Shown here: piece after piece, positions 25,125 through 36,500 of the stretch
Position numbering within the stretch: the first letter of the stretch is position 1
How the letters are laid out: each line of letters starts with the position of its first letter
DNA from: Anaeramoeba flamelloides
Lineage: Eukaryota > Metamonada > Anaeramoebidae
DNA length: 64,000 nucleotides
Reading direction: 5' to 3'
Assembly: GCA_027625915.1 (NCBI GenBank)
Contig: JANTQA010000020.1
Span: 1,674,001-1,738,000 of the forward strand
Translations under genes and position numbers: made by a program
Notes under the pieces: generated by a model
The model's database searches: none
Told to the model about the DNA's origin: nothing
The model's input: only the letters and a program-made list of their open reading frames with translations

Positions 25125-26431
25125 GATTGATATAGCTAAATGTTTTGATTCAATTAGTTTTAAAATAATTAGAAAGACAATAAAAAAATTTATTATAAAT
25201 AAAATTATTAATTTTTTTTTATTAAAATATTATCAAGGAGAAGGTCTTGGTATATTCCAAGGAGACCCATTATCACCTATTTTATTTGCTCTAATTCCAC
25301 ACTTTCTTTTATTAAAAATCATAACATTAACGAACCATTGTCAAATGTTTGCAGATGATTTAATTTTAATTATTAAAGGAAATAGAAATCAATTAAATCA
25401 GAAATTAAATTCAATATATGAAATAACAATTCAATTTGGATTAAAACCTAATAAAGATAAAACAATTGTTTCAAAAAACTTAAATAAAATTAAATATTTG
25501 GGTATTTATTTAGATTAAATTTCGCATATAGTTTATAATTTAAAAAAGGCGAAAGAAACATATAACAACTGTAAACAGTTATTCAATAACAACTCGCTTA
25601 ACAATAGTTTAAAAATTAGATTATTTAAATCTTTTATCATAAACCAATTGACATATGGGTTGGAAATATATAATTACCAAATAAAAACTTTAAATATTTT
25701 AAATTCTTGGATTAATTCATGTATTACTGAAATATGTAAAATAAACAGAAATACACCAATTCTTATTTACAAAACAGAATTTAAAATAGAAAATATGATA
25801 ATTTCTATCAATAAAAAGAAATTTAAATTCAAAAAGAAATTAGGAAATTTATCTCTTCCTAATTTAGAAAAATTAATAAAGTTTAATCAAAGAATAAATA
25901 ATAAAATTAATTGGAATTCAAAAGATATTTATCGAACTAAAAAAAGAAATATACAAATACACATATAACGAGTTGTTGAATTCAACAAGTTGGAAGGCCC
26001 AAAAATATTTCACAATAATAAAAAATCAAAATTATTTATTCAAAACACAAAAATATTTAAGTTATCCCTCAAGCTCAACAATTCTAAAATTCAGAACATT
26101 CACTAACTGTTTAAATAGATATTACTATGTAATTAATAAAAATTCAAATAAATTTTGTCCTTTATGTTTAAAATATCAACAGAAGGAAATTATAGAAAAT
26201 ATTGATCACTTTTTATGGATATGTCCTTTCTATGAAAAAAGATAGATTAATTTTTCACAATAAATTGAAACAAATAAATCTTGATGAATTGATTTTAAAC
26301 TGTGATAGTTTGGAATTATTTTCATTAATTAATAATCGTGAAATCTATGATTTTACGCTTAAATTTCTGAAAGGGGATTTAAGTCGAAGGGCAACTAGAG
26401 TGTAATTTACACTTCTTCAATAATAAAAAAA
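25125..26431 (+). mobile_element. LINE, 5'-truncated, with 16-bp target duplications
   Basis: The best-preserved LINE in the window. It starts inside the reverse transcriptase at the motif-A aspartate (DIAKCFDSI) and continues through FQGDPLSPILFAL, the catalytic FADDLILIIKG, KIKYLGIYLD, and a C-terminal zinc knuckle (CPLCLKYQ...DHFLWICP). The frame is broken at a few places (for example after YLGIYLD), so it is not active. The 3' end has AGTGTAATTTACACT (a 6-bp stem with a 3-nt loop), then cttcaataat and an A run. Exact 16-bp duplications flank it. Being truncated in mid-RT, it arrived already incomplete. It is inserted into repeat family X. Confidence 0.92.
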
Positions 26432-26447
26432 AATAAGTAAAAAATTT
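26432..26447. repeat. 16-bp target-site duplication, right
   Basis: Exact copy of 25109-25124. Confidence 0.85.
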
Positions 26448-28834
26448 TCTTCTTTCCCTAATATATATATATATATATATCCCTTAGCATCCCGTATTTG
26501 CCTAAATTTCATCAAGCCTAAAAGAAAAGATTTAAAATGATATTGATGTGCTAATATATTTATTTTTTTATTTGTCTTTAATCCAGATTTGAATTTTGAT
26601 AAAAAGTCAAAATAGTTCAAAGATAAAGTAGTTAGGTTTTTGTATTATTTTTTAATATTGGAAAAAAAAATGATAATTATTCATTTTTACATTTTCTTTA
26701 AAGGATTTTTATTTTTTTATTTTGAATTTTTTAAATTTGAAATTTTATTACAATAATAGTAATTCGAAACTCAATACATTGATTTATTAATAACAAACAA
26801 ATATTGTTGTTAATTTTATGATAAAAAAAATAAATAAAAAAAGATCATACTATAAAATTTTTTTTTTTTTTAGATAAATTTTTAATAAATATTAAATCAA
26901 GAGAAAAATGAAATTCATTTATTTAAAGCAAAATTAAAAGATAAATCTGAATAATTTTCTAAAAATTTAATTTAAGCAATAGAAATTACATGAAAAAAAA
27001 AAAAAAAAAAAAAATTGTAAAATAATTTCAATTTATTAAATTGGAATTAAACAAATATAAAAATTTTTTTAATAGATAAAGTAATCAACTCCTAAATATA
27101 AAAAAATATATAATAACTTGTAATATTATTCAAAAGTAATAAAATAAATCTTCTGAACCAAGAAATATTTTTTTTAAATTTTGTTATTAGTAAAAATTTG
27201 AAAAAAATCTTTGTAAAATTTGAATTTTTCAATCTAAATTAATACAGATATTCGGAAATAATTTTTGATCTATGATCTATTATTCAATAATATTGTTTAT
27301 TTTATGTCTAGATTTTAAAAAGTCAAAAATTAAAAAATAGTAAAAATTAAAAAAAAAAATCATTTATTAATCTCTGACTCGAATTATTGGCCAAATCATT
27401 TAAATTTGGAAAAAATTCTTGTTGAAAAAATTTATAAAATTTTACAATGAAAAAAAATATTATTTTTTTTTATAAATTTAATTTATATTTTTATATTATT
27501 TAGAATCATTTAGAATGAAATATAGATATTGATATTGAGTGGTAATCAATGGAAAAAACAAATTTTCTATGTGATATCAAAATATCTTTTATAATGAATT
27601 AATGATTTATTAAAGCATTTTAGGCAATTTTGGGGTAAAAAGGTACCAAAAAAAATTCCAGTAAAGTATGATGTGTTTTAATCATTAAAACTAAGAATTT
27701 TTTTGTGTGTCTAGACATACTTTTCAAAAAAAAACATAAATTTATTTTGACAAAATTTCTATTGAAAAATAATAAAATCACAATAACCAAGAGAAAATTT
27801 TTTGAATGATCTTGAAAATTTTTTTTCAAGTTATTTTTTTATTGTAGGTAACTATAAAATTTTTGAAATAAAATTTTTAATTTGAATTGTTATCAAAGGA
27901 TTATAAGATATAGGCTTTATAAAAAATTATCTTATAAAGAAAAATTTTTAAATTAAAGTCAATTAGGATATTTGGGGTTATAAGGTATATATAACATGTT
28001 ATAAACATGTTAAAAATGTTTTGCAAAGGTGTTATAAATGTTCTAAATGTTACGTGAAATTTTATAATAATAACTTTTATAATATTTATGTTTGTTATAA
28101 AATGTGTTATAAAATTTATAAACCCGCTATATATTTTTTTCTTTTGATAAAACTTTTTCTTTGTAAAAATTACAAGTATATAATGCTTGATAACCACTGA
28201 TAAGAAAGATTAGAACTCAAGAAAGTTTAGGATAGTCTTGTAGTCACTTTGGAAAGATTTTGGGAAATCCTTTAGGTTATTTGGCAAAGTTTGAAAATTT
28301 TCTGATCTTCTATTTTTCAATTCAATTTGGATAAAAAAAGAAGTATTTTACTGATAACAAATTTGACTTTGAAAATGTTATTTAAAGTTATTTTAGAAGA
28401 GTTTAACCATTTTTTTTTGCGAATTTTTTAATCTCTTACATCCCAAAAGATCATTTGTAACAAGGAATTACGACATTGAAAAAATAATTTGGTTTTTTGA
28501 ACCCAATTATTAATCCAAATAGAGTTCAAAAAAAAGCCCTTCAATTTCCCCTATTAGGTTGAAAATTGAATAAAATCATTTTTAATTGTTTAAAAACAAT
28601 GCCAAAATTCAAACAGTTTTTTTGGTCTTGGTTCGAAAAAAATCAATCTCATTTTTAAAAAAAGTAAAAACTTTTGATCTCTTTTTTACAATGAAAAATT
28701 AGAAAAGAAATCATTTTTAAAGAATTTCAAAATGAGAAAAAAGCATATTTACAAATTTTTAAAGTTAAAAAAAAAAAAAATCATTTTTTTTTACTACGTC
28801 AAGTCAAGAATTTTTAGAGAGAAATGGTTCAAAA

Positions 28835-29203
28835 TTAGTCACTGTTAAGAACACATAATAGATGTGTTTTTGAAGTTTGATCCCCTTCAGATGTTTCTAA
28901 ACAAGCATGAAATAAAAGGGGATAGAGACCCATTAAAAAGATTTGACCATCTAGTTTGTCTGTGTAAAATTTAAACCAAGTTTTGTCTTCAATGATGAAA
29001 ATATAAAATTTAACTTCAATGTTTTCGATAACTCCATTGGGAGAAAAAAATCCTTTGAAGGGAAAGTTCTTCAAAGTGCCATTGAAAAATAACAAATTGG
29101 TTTTTACTTGTTTAAATTTGTTTGCTTTTTGTTGTGTATAGATAGATCCGGAGTTACAAAAAATAAATATCATCTCATATTGTTTCATTTGTTCAAAAAC
29201 CAC
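28835..29203 (-). CDS. Unrecognised 122-aa open frame, possibly a gene remnant
   Basis: Minus-strand frame with amino-acid use that looks protein-like in its C-terminal two thirds (NGVIENIEVKFYIF, DKTWFKFYTDKLDGQIF, HACLETSEGDQTSK). It ends at a normal stop. I do not recognise a family. The N-terminal part (MVFEQMKQ) is less convincing and no clear acceptor was found, so it may be one exon of a larger or decayed gene. No conserved neighbour explains it. Confidence 0.25.
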   Translation of the reverse strand: MVFEQMKQYEMIFIFCNSGSIYTQQKANKFKQVKTNLLFFNGTLKNFPFKGFFSPNGVIENIEVKFYIFIIEDKTWFKFYTDKLDGQIFLMGLYPLLFHACLETSEGDQTSKTHLLCVLNSD

Positions 29204-30319
29204 CGGTTATAATATCTCGTTTTGGATCCGCTTCCAGACTCAAAATATGATATTGTTATGGTGCTAAGATTATACCCATCGCCGTTTTTCGAACTTATCA
29301 ATATCATCTTATATCACTTGGAACAATATCATATATCTGGTTCTTCCAGGACAAACTTGTTAACATAACAAGGTGGTTGTTTCCAAATAAAAAAATTAGA
29401 ACAGTTACAAGAATATTTAGTAAAAAAATATCGAAAAAATCATCATATAAAAGGTTATTTTGTTATAAAAATGTTATATAGATGTTCTTGAAAAAAAATT
29501 TTTTATTAATAGTATTTTTTTTTCAAAAAGTTAATTTCACACATTAAAAAAATAATTAAACAAACTACAATTTCTCAATTTTAATTTAAAAAATATTTGG
29601 ATTTTCTAATTAAAATTAAAACACTTGAAAATATGATATTTTTTTTTTATTAATTATTTGTATTTAGTAAAATTTTTTGGTTTTCTAAACGATACTATTA
29701 ATTTCAAAATAAAAAGATTAAAATTTTCATTCAGCTTTACTAAAAAAAAAAGCACGGCTCAAGAATTAACATAAAACATCAAAGAAACAATTCTCAAAAG
29801 GAAAGGAAATAATATAAGGTTGTTTTCAGAATTCAAAATTTGAAATGTTCCCTCATTTATAAAATCTTTTTTTGGAAAGAAGAATGGAAAATTTGTTCTA
29901 TTAATTTTGAAACAAATGGTATAAAAATTTGAAAAAATACTAATAATCACAAAAAAATAATAATAATAAAAAAAAATAAATCTGATTTTCCCTTCACTTT
30001 CATAAATTAATAAAATCTTTTTAATTTTATTAAATTTCCTATATTTAATGATTTTTTCTTTCATTTTCTTTTTAAGCTATCTTATTATTAAGTAAATATA
30101 AAATAGAGAGCCTGGAATTTTTGTAATTCTTACTTTAAGTTTTTTTTTTTTTTTTATTTTTGGAATTTGTAAAAATCTCTATTATATTACAACTAAATTT
30201 TATTAAATTATTTAATCTTCAAGAATTTTGTTAAGAATTTATATATTCAATCATTTAAAGAGAATTTTTACAATTTAAACATTTAATAGAAAGGGGGGCG
30301 AATTCTTACGTGGTGAAAA

Positions 30320-30487
30320 ATGCCAGAAAAGATATTGCAACAGGTTTTTCCAATATTACTAAGAAAATCAAAAAGGCCTAATGATAAATACATTGATTGT
30401 ATAATATTAGATTTTGATAAAATTCCAATTAAAGGAAAGCATATTATTGAAGATAAATCAAAAAGAACGCTAGAATCGATTTCGTAA
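30320..30487 (+). CDS. Unrecognised 55-aa small ORF
   Basis: ATG at 30320 opens MPEKILQQVFPILLRKSKRP, continues with YIDCIILDFDKIPIKG, and ends ESIS at TAA 30485-30487. Residue composition (Asp, Lys, Ile, few low-complexity runs) is more protein-like than the surrounding translations. It is preceded by an unusual G-rich patch (aaaggggggcgaattc). It could be a small protein, a first exon or chance. No family recognised. Confidence 0.25.
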   Translation: MPEKILQQVFPILLRKSKRPNDKYIDCIILDFDKIPIKGKHIIEDKSKRTLESIS

Positions 30488-31734
30488 ACATCTTTTTCTT
30501 TTGAATTAACTTGGCTATTTACTTTAAATATTGAAAATAAAAAGAAAATTATAAAAAAAATTATAAAAAAAAGATAAAAAGAAAATTAAGAATAAATAAT
30601 TAGATTTTTTCCTTATAACCCTAATAAAAAAATAGTTCTGTTTTAGAAAGATAAAACATGTTGTAGCTAACAATTATCCATAATCTGGGAGCGGGGGGGG
30701 GTAATGTTTTAAATTTAAAAAGATGATTTATACTTTACTTTGAAACATGTTTTATAATTTAGTTTCAAATGTTGTAGGATACTGACAAATTCAAATTAAT
30801 GTTTTTTTTTTTTTTTCAATTTCCATTTTTTAAATATTTTTAACTTGCTTTGAATAAAAGAATTTTTTGGTGTAAATAGAAACGATAGCTTTTGTAACAA
30901 TTTTAAAGATGGAACCAAAAATATTTGTTAAAAAGACGTCATGACGTAGGTTAACCAATTTAACTCTCATTGAAATCTATGAAGGTGAAAATTCTCTTCA
31001 AAAGATAAATTTATTTATTCATGTTCTTTTCCAATTAAGTACTACGTTCCCACCCTTGAGGGGGTTGAGTAATTGTGTTATTTCACTTTCGATTCTCAAA
31101 AAAAATTTTCACACGGAAGAAATTGGACAAAAAAATAAAAAAAAAAAAAACATTTTTTGTAATCTTTAACTTTTTTATGGAGACTATTTTTCTTTGTTTT
31201 TCAATGAAAAGGAAAATTGAAAATAACAAAAAAAATAATTGCAAAAAATTGCTTTTTGGGGATTTTCAAGTGCATTTCAAATTTGAGAACATTTTAGACT
31301 TGTACAAGCAAATGTAAAAAATATGTAGAACAGCCCAAGAAAATAGTGTGAGTTCAGAAAGTTGAAATGGAAATTCCAAAATATTGAAATCAAATTTTGG
31401 CATGATCTAACAAGGTAAAAATTGTGAAAATTGTTGAAATTGTGAAAATTTCACATTTTTTCTAAAAGAAATTCTCCTTGGACAAATATTATTGGATTAC
31501 ATAACTCTTTCAATGGTGATTTTATACATTATTTCACTGTTTTCGCCTTAAAACATAGCCCTTAATAAAAGAAAATTTTTCTTTCAAGTTTCCAAATATT
31601 TTCTCATTGTTGAAAAAGCACAAAGATCTTTGCAAACTTAAATCGAGTACATACAGTTTTAGAAATTTAATTCAGCTTTCTTATTGAACTTTGAGATATA
31701 ATTTAAATGATGGAAATTTAATTTTAACATATTT

Positions 31735-31860
31735 TAAAAAGTCACGATTAGATCGGGGCCTATTGCCCTACACAAAAGCATTTTTTCACAAACTTAGCCT
31801 TTAGGTTTCGGATTTATTTAGGACTTATATTTGCGAGTAACTGGTAAGTATTACAATGAG
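31735..31860 (-). repeat. Decayed segment homologous to 33510-33625
   Basis: Minus-strand DNA shares gcaatagg, an (a)cgat(t/c)(n)aatc(g/a) patch and roughly 70 percent identity by eye with 33510-33625. Translations share C(F/R)(n)AIG(P/H)D. It lies just downstream of the unrecognised gene and probably derives from the same duplicated unit. Confidence 0.4.
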
Positions 31861-31873
31861 AAAAATTTGTAAG

Positions 31874-34755
31874 TCAAAAAGGAAGAGATATTTTTTTTCC
31901 CATTAACACCAAAACATTAAAAGATCTTGAGCATGCAAGAAAACGTTTGTTTGGGAAATATCTATTTATTAAAGTTCGTGGAGTATTTTTTTTAATTACT
32001 AATTTCATATTTCCAATATCTGGAACAAAGGAAGATTCTTTGTAAAAAAGTTTTTTTATTCCTTTAAAAGGAATGAGGATTAAAATAAAAGAAAACAAAA
32101 GAAAAAATCAATGTTACTTTGTACGAGAGTCATTTTAACCTGTAGTAGTGCTTTCATAGAATCTAACAATAATGGTTCTATCTGTGTTTTGAAGTCAATT
32201 TTTTGTTTAACAAAAAGTTGATCTACTTGGTTTGATTCAGCATTTTTGTATTTTAAAATTAACAATTGTGAGAAATTTTTGAACCACACAAAAAAAAGAT
32301 CCTGTTTTAGAAGAGTAAAATAAAAGAAAAAAATTGTAAAAAAAAAATAAATCATCCAAGAAAGACTACAATAAAAAAAAAACTAAAGGCGATCAAAGTT
32401 TGTGTTTGGAGAATTTAACAAACATTTGAATTTGTATTTCTCTTGAGCCATATTTTCTGTAATTCTTGATCTTTAAAAATGATTTGAGTGGTACTATCAT
32501 CTTTGTTGTTCATAATGTAATCAGCTTTACTTAATTTTTTGGTTTGATTTTTCTTTGGTGTTGATTTAAAAAATGTGGTCATTTGGTATGTACCTTTTTA
32601 AGAATTATAGCACGTAAGAAATCAATACTGCCAATTTTAAGAAAGAAATGTTCAAGTCCAATATAAAAAATGAAAATAAAATTGGCTGAAAATTGATTCT
32701 TTCAAATTTTCAAATCTAAAACCCTTGATCTTTTTTGTTTTTAGACTTTTTCTAAAAAGCCAAAATTACTTTGGTAGTGAACCAATTTTTTTAAAACTCG
32801 TAAAATTCCTACTTTTTTGTTTTCAGTTTTTACAAATTTAGATAGTTTAAGGTATTTTTTAGGAATAGGATTGTCTATAATTAAAGTGTGTTGTAATATA
32901 AAGTAAATTCTATCAGTAACCTAGAGCTTAAATCGCTCTTCAAAACATATTATATAAATTATTGAAAAAAACTTTTTCGATGTTTTTTTCTTGTGATCAA
33001 AAAAACCCAGTTACACAAGTATTAAACCCATAAAAAAAAAAAACCCATGTTTTTGATTTTCTTATTCCAAGACATGAGCTAATTAACTACCCAATAATAT
33101 CTCTAAAAACAAATCATTTTTGTGAGTTTGGAATACTATTTTGAACAGAAATTTCAAAAGTAAGAAAGAAATTTGTCGAAAATTTTACAATATTTTCTCA
33201 ATTCACAGATGATTTTAAGGTTTACAATCCCTGAAAATTGAAAAAAAAAGCTTACCTTGTCAGGCGGGTGTAGTGGCTTGTTAAATTGGTTTTAAACTGA
33301 TCGATCTTGGACTTGGAATGAGTTTTAATATTGGTTCAAAATGGCACTTTTTTACAATTTATTTAATTTTTTCCGAAATCCGAATTGAAGAGTGTAAGAT
33401 TAATAGATTGGTAATTTTTTAAGAATAAATTGAGATTTTTGGGTTGTAGAAGAAAATTTTGATTAACTTTTTTTTTCAATTAACTAAATAAAAAAAACTA
33501 TTTCTTTTTTTTAATTGTTTATGGCCGTGATTGAATCGTGACCTATTGCACTCGTATGGAAGCAGTTATTTAAGAACTTAGTCGTAGGTTTGTAGATGTG
33601 TTTATAATTAATGTTAACTAGTGAGAATAAGTGTTTTTCTCTTAAAAGTTCCAAATAAAACCAAATCCAATCAAAATTTCCAATCAACACCCTAAAACAC
33701 ATTTGTTTATCACTTAACTTCAAATATATTATTCTAACACTCTTCAATTTAGATTTGGGAAAAAAAAATAAGAAATTGTTAAAAATTGTCATTTTAAACC
33801 ACTATTAAAACTCAATACCAAGTATAAGATCGATCAGATAAGAACCAAATTAACAAGTCACTACCCCCAAGACAAGATAATTTTTTTTTTCAATTTCAGT
33901 GATTGTAATCTTAATGGCTTTAAGAATGATTGAATAAAAATTTCTTCATTGTTTTCTTAATTTTTAGAGAAATTTTTTTATGATTTGATACTTCATTTTT
34001 AGAATTTCTTTTTTAATAATAAAATTAGAAGAAACCAATAACATATCTACTTTATATTTATTGTTATTACCTGATTTCTTTGATAATTTAATATATCGGA
34101 TATTCTCTTAAAAAAGAAAAAAAGTTTATATTTTGAAAAGTAAATTGAAAAAAGTCAGATCTGTTCTTTTGAAATTTCACTAATAGTATTTAATAATAAA
34201 AAAAAATTGATTTGATATTATTATTATTATTATTGATGAAGTATGAATTACACTCTAAAAGTCTTTTCACTTGAATTTCCTCAAAGGTAATTTAATCCTA
34301 TTATTTAAGATTTAACAATTATTCATGGGAAATATAGACCAAAATTAATGTTATGGTTGAAAAAAAAAGTAAAAAAATAAAAAGAAAAATTTGAAAAAGA
34401 TCGAAAAAAAAATAATAAGGTTAGAGATCAATCAATAGTAAAAACAAATGATAAAAAAATCAATGTTAACTTAATAAAAAATACAAAAAAATAAAATCAC
34501 AATGCTTATTGTTATTTTAATTCGATTTGATAATTGATCATAAAAATTCGTTCAGATAACTTTATTTAATTATTTTAATTTCTTTTTTCTTGTTGATCTT
34601 GTTTCATTTAAACCATTGAACATTTTTTACCTTTGTTTTATAGATTTTATTGATAAGTTGCTGATACTTCGGTCTTTCAGAATATTGATATTATCAATTA
34701 ACCTCTTGATATTTTTCCCTGGTAACTCTTCTTCCCAATTTAAATATGATTCACA
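31874..34755 (-). CDS. Unrecognised multi-exon gene (5' partial)
   Basis: Inferred from short protein-like segments with GT-AG edges whose phases all fit: 34755-34631, 34104-34071, 32920-32770, 32685-32594, 32552-32424 (or 32456-32424), 32301-32118 and 32019-31874 with a TGA stop. Recognisable bits in order: CESYLNWEEELPGKNIKRL, ISDILNYQRNQ, VTDRIYFILQHTLIIDNP, IGLEHFFLKIGSIDFLRA, KIWLKRNTNSN, WFKNFSQLLILKYKNAES, SMKALLQVKMTLVQ, NTPRTLINRYFPNKRF. The joined frame is about 286 aa and lacks a start, because the first exon is preceded by an acceptor. Exon 5 has two possible acceptors, giving a 41- or 137-nt intron. Intron 2 (1,150 bp) contains a long inverted repeat. The product looks helical; I recognise no family. 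It may be intact or a decaying paralogue. Confidence 0.45.
33205..33925. repeat. Long inverted repeat (arms about 270 bp) inside an intron
   Basis: Left arm about 33205-33475 pairs with the reverse complement of about 33655-33925. Over the clearest 160 bp (from ctgatcgatctt through gaattgaagagtgt) identity is near 78 percent by eye. Outer ends share ttacaatc(c/a)ctgaaa. The spacer of about 180 bp holds a minus-strand segment with open translation (GNFDWIWFYLELLREKHLF). It could be a fold-back/MULE-like element or an inverted duplication of a gene piece. Confidence 0.75.
34218..34290 (-). mobile_element. Tiny LINE 3'-tail relic
   Basis: Reverse complement reads agagtgtaattcatacttca followed by (AAT)n, matching the AGTGTA-hairpin tail of the LINE at 25125-26431, plus about 30 bp upstream (cctttgaggaaattcaag). 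Only the last 70 bp survive, with an AAT-repeat tail in place of poly(A). It lies in an intron of the unrecognised gene. Confidence 0.65.
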
Positions 34756-34932
34756 CTGGAAAATAATGGAAAAAAGTGAAAAACTGTTTTATTTGATAAT
34801 TGTGAGAAAGGAGTAATTAAAGAAAATTTATCATAAAAAAATGAAGTGAAATATAATATTATATTAATATAAATAATTATAAACCCCATGTACCTTACTA
34901 AATTAACAATTATAAAATGTGTTTCATTTTAC

Positions 34933-34990
34933 CAGAATTTAAAAGAATAGAGAAAATCCAAACTTAAACTCAATTACTTTGAATTTAAAA
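34933..34990. repeat. Palindromic repeat family H, module 2
   Basis: ccagaatttaaaagaatagag ... aattactttgaattt is the self-complementary H2 module also seen at 44575-44640, 46300-46375 and 51082-51150. It directly abuts the fold-back MITE at 35002. Confidence 0.55.
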
Positions 34991-35001
34991 AAAAATTATA
35001 G

Positions 35002-35190
35002 CCAGTTCCACTTTTAAGGCACAAACTTCAACAAAATTTAAAGCACAGCAACAATCCCAGAATAAGGTACAAAATTCAGATTATAGTAAAATAAATTGTA
35101 AAAATTAAAATTCTATATTTTGTGACTTAATTTGAGAATTTTTTGTGCCTTAAATTTCCTTGAAAGTATGTGCCTTAAAAGTGGAACTGG
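35002..35190. mobile_element. Fold-back MITE, 189 bp
   Basis: Ends are a perfect 22-bp terminal inverted repeat: CCAGTTCCACTTTTAAGG at 35002 (then CACA), with its complement ending GTGGAACTGG at 35190. The interior is also self-complementary (aaatttaa(a/g)gcaca and gtcacaaaat against ggtacaaaat), so the whole element can fold into one long hairpin. There is no coding capacity. The superfamily is not clear because no confident target duplication was seen. It is a plain non-autonomous DNA transposon remnant. Confidence 0.8.
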
Positions 35191-35284
35191 TTGTTCCATT
35201 AGGTTATCTGGAGTTTTATGTTTATTCTGAAAATCAATTAATATTCAGAATCAAACAAAAAAAAATAAAAAAATCAGCTAACAA

Positions 35285-35360
35285 GGTTTTTTTTTTAATT
35301 TGAAAAATAAACCGAAAATTAAATAAATTTTCGGTTTATTTCTCATATTAAAAAAACTGT
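35285..35360. repeat. Palindromic repeat family H, module 1
   Basis: Self-complementary GAAAAATAAACCGAAAAT...ATTTTCGGTTTATTTC flanked by ttttttttaattt and aaattaaaaaa-type arms. Near-identical to the module at 44490-44555. Confidence 0.8.
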
Positions 35361-35784
35361 GGTGGACCTTTTCAGTATACCCAAGAATGTAGTAAAACCA
35401 AAGAATTTACAATATTCTTTGAAATCTTATAAAATCAGGTAATTGGGTACCATTTATGACACTTCACTTGAATTCACAGAAAAACCTGATTTTTTACTAA
35501 TTCTTATATTTAAAAAGTCATTATTGACCCCAACTAGTTAATAATACATTCATAAGTTTGTTTCGAATTTTTTTTATAAAGGAATAGAAAAATCTTGGAT
35601 TCTAGTTTCAAATTCCCAATTTAATTTCCAATAAATAAAAAAAAAAAAAATAGATACAAGAACAGCCGTTCTAAATTTTCTATTTGAACTCAATAAACCC
35701 AAAAATAAATATAAAAATTAATATTTTTATATTTTTTAAATGGATATTATTACAATTTTGTCAAAATTATTCATATAAAGGTTC

Positions 35785-36500
35785 ACTATAAACTCAATAA
35801 ATATATTAAAAATGAAAAAATCAAAATTCGACTTCAAAAATAGTATAAAAAAGAAGGAATAAGAGTTTATCATGTGGACACACTTACTCGTTTATTTTTT
35901 GATTTATTATCCATTTTTTAAATGAAAAAAAACGATTAGTTCAGAAAGTACCAATATTTATTGAAGATTTAATTTTGATACTAAAAAAATTTAGTACAGA
36001 AATTGAAAAAAAGTTGTTAATAATTTATAAAAGTATAAAAGATTTTCTTGATGAATCCCAATATCAAAAAAAAATTAAATAAACTCTTTCTAAAATAAAA
36101 TATTTAGAAATTTAGTTTGAGAAAGAGAAAGGTTTATATATAAAAAAACTTCAACTTAGTTATAGATAGTTTTAAAAAAATTATTATGATTGTGAATCAA
36201 CAAAAAATAAGCTAATGGGGTAAAATTATAAATAATAAAATTGATATGATTTAGCTAATTATTTTTATCAATTTTATAGCTTTATTTTAACACAAAAAGA
36301 TTTCAACATAATATATTTTCTGATAAATAAAAAATCACCAAAATTTTAAAATTAATCCACTATATCCAAGAATAATTTTAAAAAACTGAAGCAAAAATAG
36401 ACCAAGTAAGATTTACAATTTATAAAGAAGATTTAAATTTGGAAATAAATTAGAAAATAACTGTTTTCAACATATATTAGAAAAATTAAACTACTCAAAA
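35785..36500 (+). mobile_element. Old LINE fragment (RT region)
   Basis: Conceptual translation gives degraded RT motifs in order: KKEGIRVYHVDTL (compare YQGDPLSP), FIEDLILILKK (compare FADDLILIIKG) and KIKYLEI (compare KIKYLGI). Nucleotides match the LINE at 49735-50935 from its first visible base. There are several in-frame stops; clearly ancient. No 3' tail is retained. Confidence 0.7.

Larger units (their letters stand above)
26448..31873. other. Gene-poor region
   Basis: About 5.4 kb of AT-rich DNA. It contains a (TA)n run (26459-26480) flanked by ccc-ta/ta-ccc, a patch rich in GTTATAA and AACATGTT near 27980-28130, a lone G9 run at about 30693-30701, and two short open stretches listed separately (28835-29203 and 30320-30487). 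A third minus-strand stretch (29759-30064, MKEKIIKYRKF...) has no matching splice sites and was not called. Near 31735-31860 there is a decayed segment similar to 33510-33625. Confidence 0.4.

Noticed and set aside
30693-30701. G9 run as a G-quadruplex
   Set aside because: Only a single G run is present; four tracts are needed.
32583-32585. ATG opening MTTFFKSTPKK as the start of a separate short gene
   Set aside because: An upstream segment with a donor at 32593 and consistent phases (IGSIDFLRAIILKK) suggests this ATG lies in a short intron of the multi-exon gene; it remains an alternative.
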